Position numbers and translations under genes: made by a program. DNA of 64,000 bases from Candidatus Competibacteraceae bacterium (GTDB taxonomy: Bacteria; Pseudomonadota; Gammaproteobacteria; Competibacterales; Competibacteraceae): NCBI GenBank assembly GCA_016713505.1, contig JADJPA010000001.1, positions 2,741,501 through 2,805,500 of the forward strand, written 5' to 3'. Positions 61,230 through 64,000 of this stretch are shown here, piece after piece (the first letter of the stretch is position 1; each line of letters starts with the position of its first letter). The notes beneath the pieces were generated by a model. That model was not told the DNA's origin, did not search any database, and saw only the letters and a list, made by a program, of their open reading frames with translations.

Positions 61230-62168
61230 TTAAAATTCATCGTCTATGGCCGCTAATCCTCGCGCCGACCGCGCGCGGTTTGAAAGCAGGCTGGCTCGCA
61301 ACCGTTCGGAACCAGAATGATCCGTGAGCGGCTGCGGGAGTAAGGCTGCATCGATTTCCGCCCAACAGCCCACCAGCGCCAGCACCCGCAGCGCCTCCTC
61401 ACGCGCGCCCGTATCTCGACAGGCGTCAGTTTCAGAGTCCGCCAACAAGGCTAACGCCGCTTCCACCGGCGCGACCTCGGCGGCCGTACCCCCAACCGTC
61501 TCCGAGGCCCGCCGCGCCCGCCATAGCAGCAAGCGCGCCCGCTGCGCCAGTTGCCGCTCTAGCGCTTGGGTCATATCGAGCGCGTTCAGTTGCGTTGTCA
61601 ACCGTTCCAGTGCCGCCGCATCACGACGGCGGAAAGCGACGCGGCACAGCGACCACAGATGGGTGGCGGCGGTCAAGCGGGGATGCTGGTCGCGCCAATC
61701 GGCCCAGGCGCGGGAATGCCAGTCCCAGGCGGCAGCGAAATCGGCTTGACGGTAGGCTAGCTCACCGTCCAGATAATCCAGCAATGCGGTCCAAGGCTGG
61801 CGAAGGTCGGCGAGATAACGTCGTCCCTGATCGAGCAAGGCGCGACAGAAGGTGGGAGATTTACGGTCGAGGCTGACATGGATAACCGCGGTCAGGGCGG
61901 CGAACACATCGGCGGGATCGGCGGCCGCGGCGCGCTCGTTGGCGGCCGACAACAAAACCGCGAGCGCCAGATCGTCCTGGCCCGCCTGGCGCAGGCTGTA
62001 GCCCTGCCACAACAAAGCGCGGGTCCGTTCGCCGATCAAGCCCAACGCGCTCGCCAGTTCGACGGCTTGCTGCTCCAGCCGGGCGGCTTGCACGAAATGG
62101 CCCTCGGCGCGAGCGTGCCGCGCCAAGCTCCGTAGCCGGGCGAGCGCCTGCCGGTCGGGGGCCATCAT
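61230..62168 (-). CDS. helical TPR-like protein of unknown function
   Basis: A 312-residue, Ala/Leu/Arg-rich, all-helical protein without signal peptide or membrane helix. Paired helices such as ARHARAEGHFVQAARLEQQAVELASALG and GQDDLALAVLLSAANERAAA resemble degenerate tetratricopeptide repeats. I recognise no catalytic motif and no named family. It begins 33 bases downstream of the CnoX-like gene on the same strand, so cotranscription is likely. ATG 62168 is followed at once by another ATG that could be the true start. Confidence 0.7.
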   Translation of the reverse strand: MMAPDRQALARLRSLARHARAEGHFVQAARLEQQAVELASALGLIGERTRALLWQGYSLRQAGQDDLALAVLLSAANERAAAADPADVFAALTAVIHVSLDRKSPTFCRALLDQGRRYLADLRQPWTALLDYLDGELAYRQADFAAAWDWHSRAWADWRDQHPRLTAATHLWSLCRVAFRRRDAAALERLTTQLNALDMTQALERQLAQRARLLLWRARRASETVGGTAAEVAPVEAALALLADSETDACRDTGAREEALRVLALVGCWAEIDAALLPQPLTDHSGSERLRASLLSNRARSARGLAAIDDEF

Positions 62169-62201
62169 CGGCGCTCGAAATAGTGGGCGAGGCTGAAATC
62201 C

Positions 62202-63077
62202 TCAATGCAGCAACGAAAACATCCGCCGCCGGTAGGTCGTCACCAGCGGGTCTTCGTTGCCGAGCATTTCGAACATCGCAATCAAGCCCTGGCGGCCAGC
62301 GCCGTCCTCGAATTGGGGATTGCGGCGCAAGATATCCATAAACTGTTCCAGTGCCGCCTCGTACTTGCCGGCCAAGACATAACGCGCGGCCAATTGGCGG
62401 CGCGCGGTCCAGTCATCCGGTTTGGCGTTGACTTGCGCCTCCAGTTTGGCAAGATCGGGAGCAGCTTGCGCCAGATCGGCAAATTGCAGGCGCGCCAGCA
62501 ATCCGCTGGCCGGTTGCCGCTCGCGGTCCTCAGCCGGCAAACTTTGCAACAGCGTTCGCGCTTCTTCCGCCTGGTCCAGTTGCAACAACTTATCGGCCAG
62601 CAGCGTTTTCAAGCGCCCGTGGTCCGGCTCTTGGTTGATGGCCTCGCGCAACAGTTTGATGGCCTGTTGCTGGCGACCGTGCTGCCAGAGCGCCTCAATT
62701 TGCTCCTCGATCAAATCGCCGGCTTGCTGGGGTGGCTGGCCTCCCGCAAGCCGATCGATGATTTCGCGATAAGCGGATTCGGGTTGCACGCCCACTAGCT
62801 GATCCACGATCTGCCCTTGCCAGATCACCATGACCGTGGGCAGGCTGCGAACCCGAAAATGCGCCGCCAGCCCCTGCTCGGCGTCGGCGTTGACCTTGGC
62901 GACGATCACCCCGCCCCGGTATTCCTGCGCCAGCTTGGTCAACAAGGGCGAAAGCACTTGACAGGGCTGGCACCAGTCGGCCCAAAAATCCACCAGCACC
63001 GGCACATGCTGGGAACTTTCAACCACTTGGGCGAAGTTATGTTGGTTGACTTCAATGACGTAAGGCGATTCGCTCAT
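62202..63077 (-). CDS. cnoX: CnoX/YbbN-type thioredoxin-TPR chaperedoxin
   Basis: A 291-residue cytoplasmic protein. Residues 1-110 form a thioredoxin domain with an intact active site, FWADWCQPCQVLSPLL, and the cis-proline segment VRSLPTVMVIWQG. Residues 120-285 are TPR-like helices (EALWQHGRQQQAIKLLREAI and so on). E. coli CnoX holds unfolding proteins and hands them to GroEL; its CXXC is degenerate, whereas here both cysteines are present, so disulfide reduction is possible. It lies between fdxA and the unknown helical gene. Confidence 0.88.
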   Translation of the reverse strand: MSESPYVIEVNQHNFAQVVESSQHVPVLVDFWADWCQPCQVLSPLLTKLAQEYRGGVIVAKVNADAEQGLAAHFRVRSLPTVMVIWQGQIVDQLVGVQPESAYREIIDRLAGGQPPQQAGDLIEEQIEALWQHGRQQQAIKLLREAINQEPDHGRLKTLLADKLLQLDQAEEARTLLQSLPAEDRERQPASGLLARLQFADLAQAAPDLAKLEAQVNAKPDDWTARRQLAARYVLAGKYEAALEQFMDILRRNPQFEDGAGRQGLIAMFEMLGNEDPLVTTYRRRMFSLLH

Positions 63078-63185
63078 TGTTGGATTTCCGCAAAAGCCGC
63101 GCCGGAGGGCATCGGCAAAGTCAAATCATGGCAGAGAATTAGGGACGCGAACCGAAGTTTCAAGGGCCAGCTGTAACCACCGCCA

Positions 63186-63509
63186 TCAGCGTTCGAGATA
63201 AGGCAATTTGTCGGGCTTGCCGTCCCACTCGGCAGCGTCGGGCGGCGCGTCCTTCTTGGTGGTGATGACCGGCCATTTCCTGGCCAGCTCGACGTTCAAC
63301 GCCAGAAATCGTTCCTGATCGGCCGGCAGATCGTCTTCGGAGAAAATGGCGTGCGCCGGGCATTCCGGTTCGCACAAGGTACAGTCGATACATTCATCGG
63401 GATCGATGACCAAAAAGTTCGGCCCTTCGTGAAAGCAGTCCACCGGACACACTTCCACGCAATCGGTGTACTTGCACTTGATGCAGTTTTCGGTAACGAC
63501 AAACGTCAT
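63186..63509 (-). CDS. fdxA: seven-iron ferredoxin FdxA
   Basis: A 107-residue 3Fe-4S/4Fe-4S ferredoxin. The two cluster-binding stretches are CIKCKYTDCVEVCPVDCF and CIDCTLCEPECPAHAIF. A long C-terminal tail (ALNVELARKWPVITTKK to the end) is typical of the FdxA/Azotobacter FdI group. Electron carrier in the cytoplasm; the partner is unknown. ATG 63509 gives MTFVVTENCIKCKYTDC, the usual start; an in-frame start eight codons upstream is rejected. Confidence 0.95.
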   Translation of the reverse strand: MTFVVTENCIKCKYTDCVEVCPVDCFHEGPNFLVIDPDECIDCTLCEPECPAHAIFSEDDLPADQERFLALNVELARKWPVITTKKDAPPDAAEWDGKPDKLPYLER

Positions 63510-63641
63510 GGAAAGCCCCCGCAAGGCTGCCAATGGAGGGATCTATCTTAACCGCGATCAAGCGAGTTGGGCACTGGAAAATAGCGGCTGATGGAGGAGG
63601 CTACCCGATCTGACCAGCCGGCGCCGCCGCCCGAGCGGTGG

Positions 63642-64000
63642 CTACTTGGCGCGACCTTCCTTGCCGGCGTCCAGCAGCGCTTTCAGATTCGCGAAGGGGC
63701 TATGAGTCGCCGCGCCCTGTCTGCTGGCCGCACCGTCGGTCCCGGCCCCCGCGCGAGCTTCCTCATAACGTTGGTGTTCGTTATCGTGGCAATACAAGCA
63801 CAACAGTTCCCAGTTGCTGCCGTCGGGCGGATTGTTGTCGTGGTTGTGGTCGCGATGGTGGACCGTCAGCTCGTGCAAGTTCAGGCGATTGAATTCGCGC
63901 GCGCACCGCCCGCAAATCCACGGATAAAGTTTCAAGGCTTGTTCGCGATAATCGCGTTCGCGTTGGTCGCGGTTGCGCCGGGCGGCGGCCACGACCTGAT
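63642..64000 (-). CDS. yajD: YajD-family HNH nuclease (5' end cut by window edge)
   Basis: HNH-type zinc-finger nuclease family of unknown physiological role. Visible are YREQALKLYPWICGRCAREF with the first Cys pair, LTVHHRDHNHDNNPPDGSNWELLCLYCHDNEH with the HNH core and second Cys pair, and the C-terminal SPFANLKALLDAGK typical of YajD. A GTG at 63992 could be a start, but relatives have the ..VVA.ARRNR.QR segment preceded by further residues and the frame is open to the window end. The gene probably begins outside. Confidence 0.88.
   Translation of the reverse strand, partial: QVVAAARRNRDQRERDYREQALKLYPWICGRCAREFNRLNLHELTVHHRDHNHDNNPPDGSNWELLCLYCHDNEHQRYEEARAGAGTDGAASRQGAATHSPFANLKALLDAGKEGRAK

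Overview
The window is chromosomal DNA, mostly GC-rich, from a Gram-negative bacterium. It carries LptF/LptG, a TolC-type outer-membrane protein, TatABC and lipoproteins. The gene orders topA-smg-dprA-LysM next to def-fmt-rsmB-DUF4390-ntrY-ntrX-trkA, pepA-holC beside lptF/lptG, and hisBHAFIE-tatABC fit a gammaproteobacterium. A more precise placement (for example near Competibacter-like or methanotroph-like lineages) would be a guess from gene content.

Layout. 1-4458 (minus): topA (cut by the window edge), smg, dprA and a LysM lipoprotein. 4608-13052 (plus): translation and signalling genes def, fmt, rsmB, a DUF4390 gene, the NtrY/NtrX pair and trkA, tightly packed with several overlaps. 13164-16019 (plus): a Pcm-like methyltransferase, a TolC-family protein and an RDD membrane protein, converging on lptG-lptF (minus). 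18316-21774 (plus): pepA, holC and a HerA-like ATPase. 21757-25521 is an accessory zone with an AT-rich orphan, a DUF433/DUF5615 pair, a BtuF-like receptor, a collapsed DUF2887 pseudogene and an AraC regulator. The AraC gene is divergent from icmF (25756-29028), the fused isobutyryl-CoA mutase.

The most unusual region is 29038-32520, just after icmF. I read 29038-31898 as an integron-type gene-cassette array without an integrase. It has minus-strand genes (HigB/HigA-like toxin-antitoxin, lipoprotein, ankyrin protein, GFA-domain protein) and five attC-like folded sites, four of them following a gene's stop codon and one closing a gene-poor cassette. Beyond the array lie two decayed copies of the icmF 3' end, the first followed by a good intrinsic terminator.

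32654-39488: a free-standing CZB zinc-binding protein, then the his-tat operon (minus) and a di-haem cytochrome c peroxidase. 39699-45910: two c-di-GMP/signalling proteins, a RarD-type transporter with a GDT1-family cation transporter, and a small DUF2845 protein. 45950-48668: a two-gene XPB-like helicase/DUF790 (Bax1-like) nuclease module. 48818-60916: one 4032-residue secreted repeat protein of DUF11-type domains ending in an IPTL-CTERM tail; its centre is two consecutive copies of a block of about 1,370 residues. 61230-64000: an unknown helical protein, a CnoX-like thioredoxin, a seven-iron ferredoxin and YajD (cut by the window edge).

No rRNA, tRNA, CRISPR array, transposase or integrase gene was recognised.
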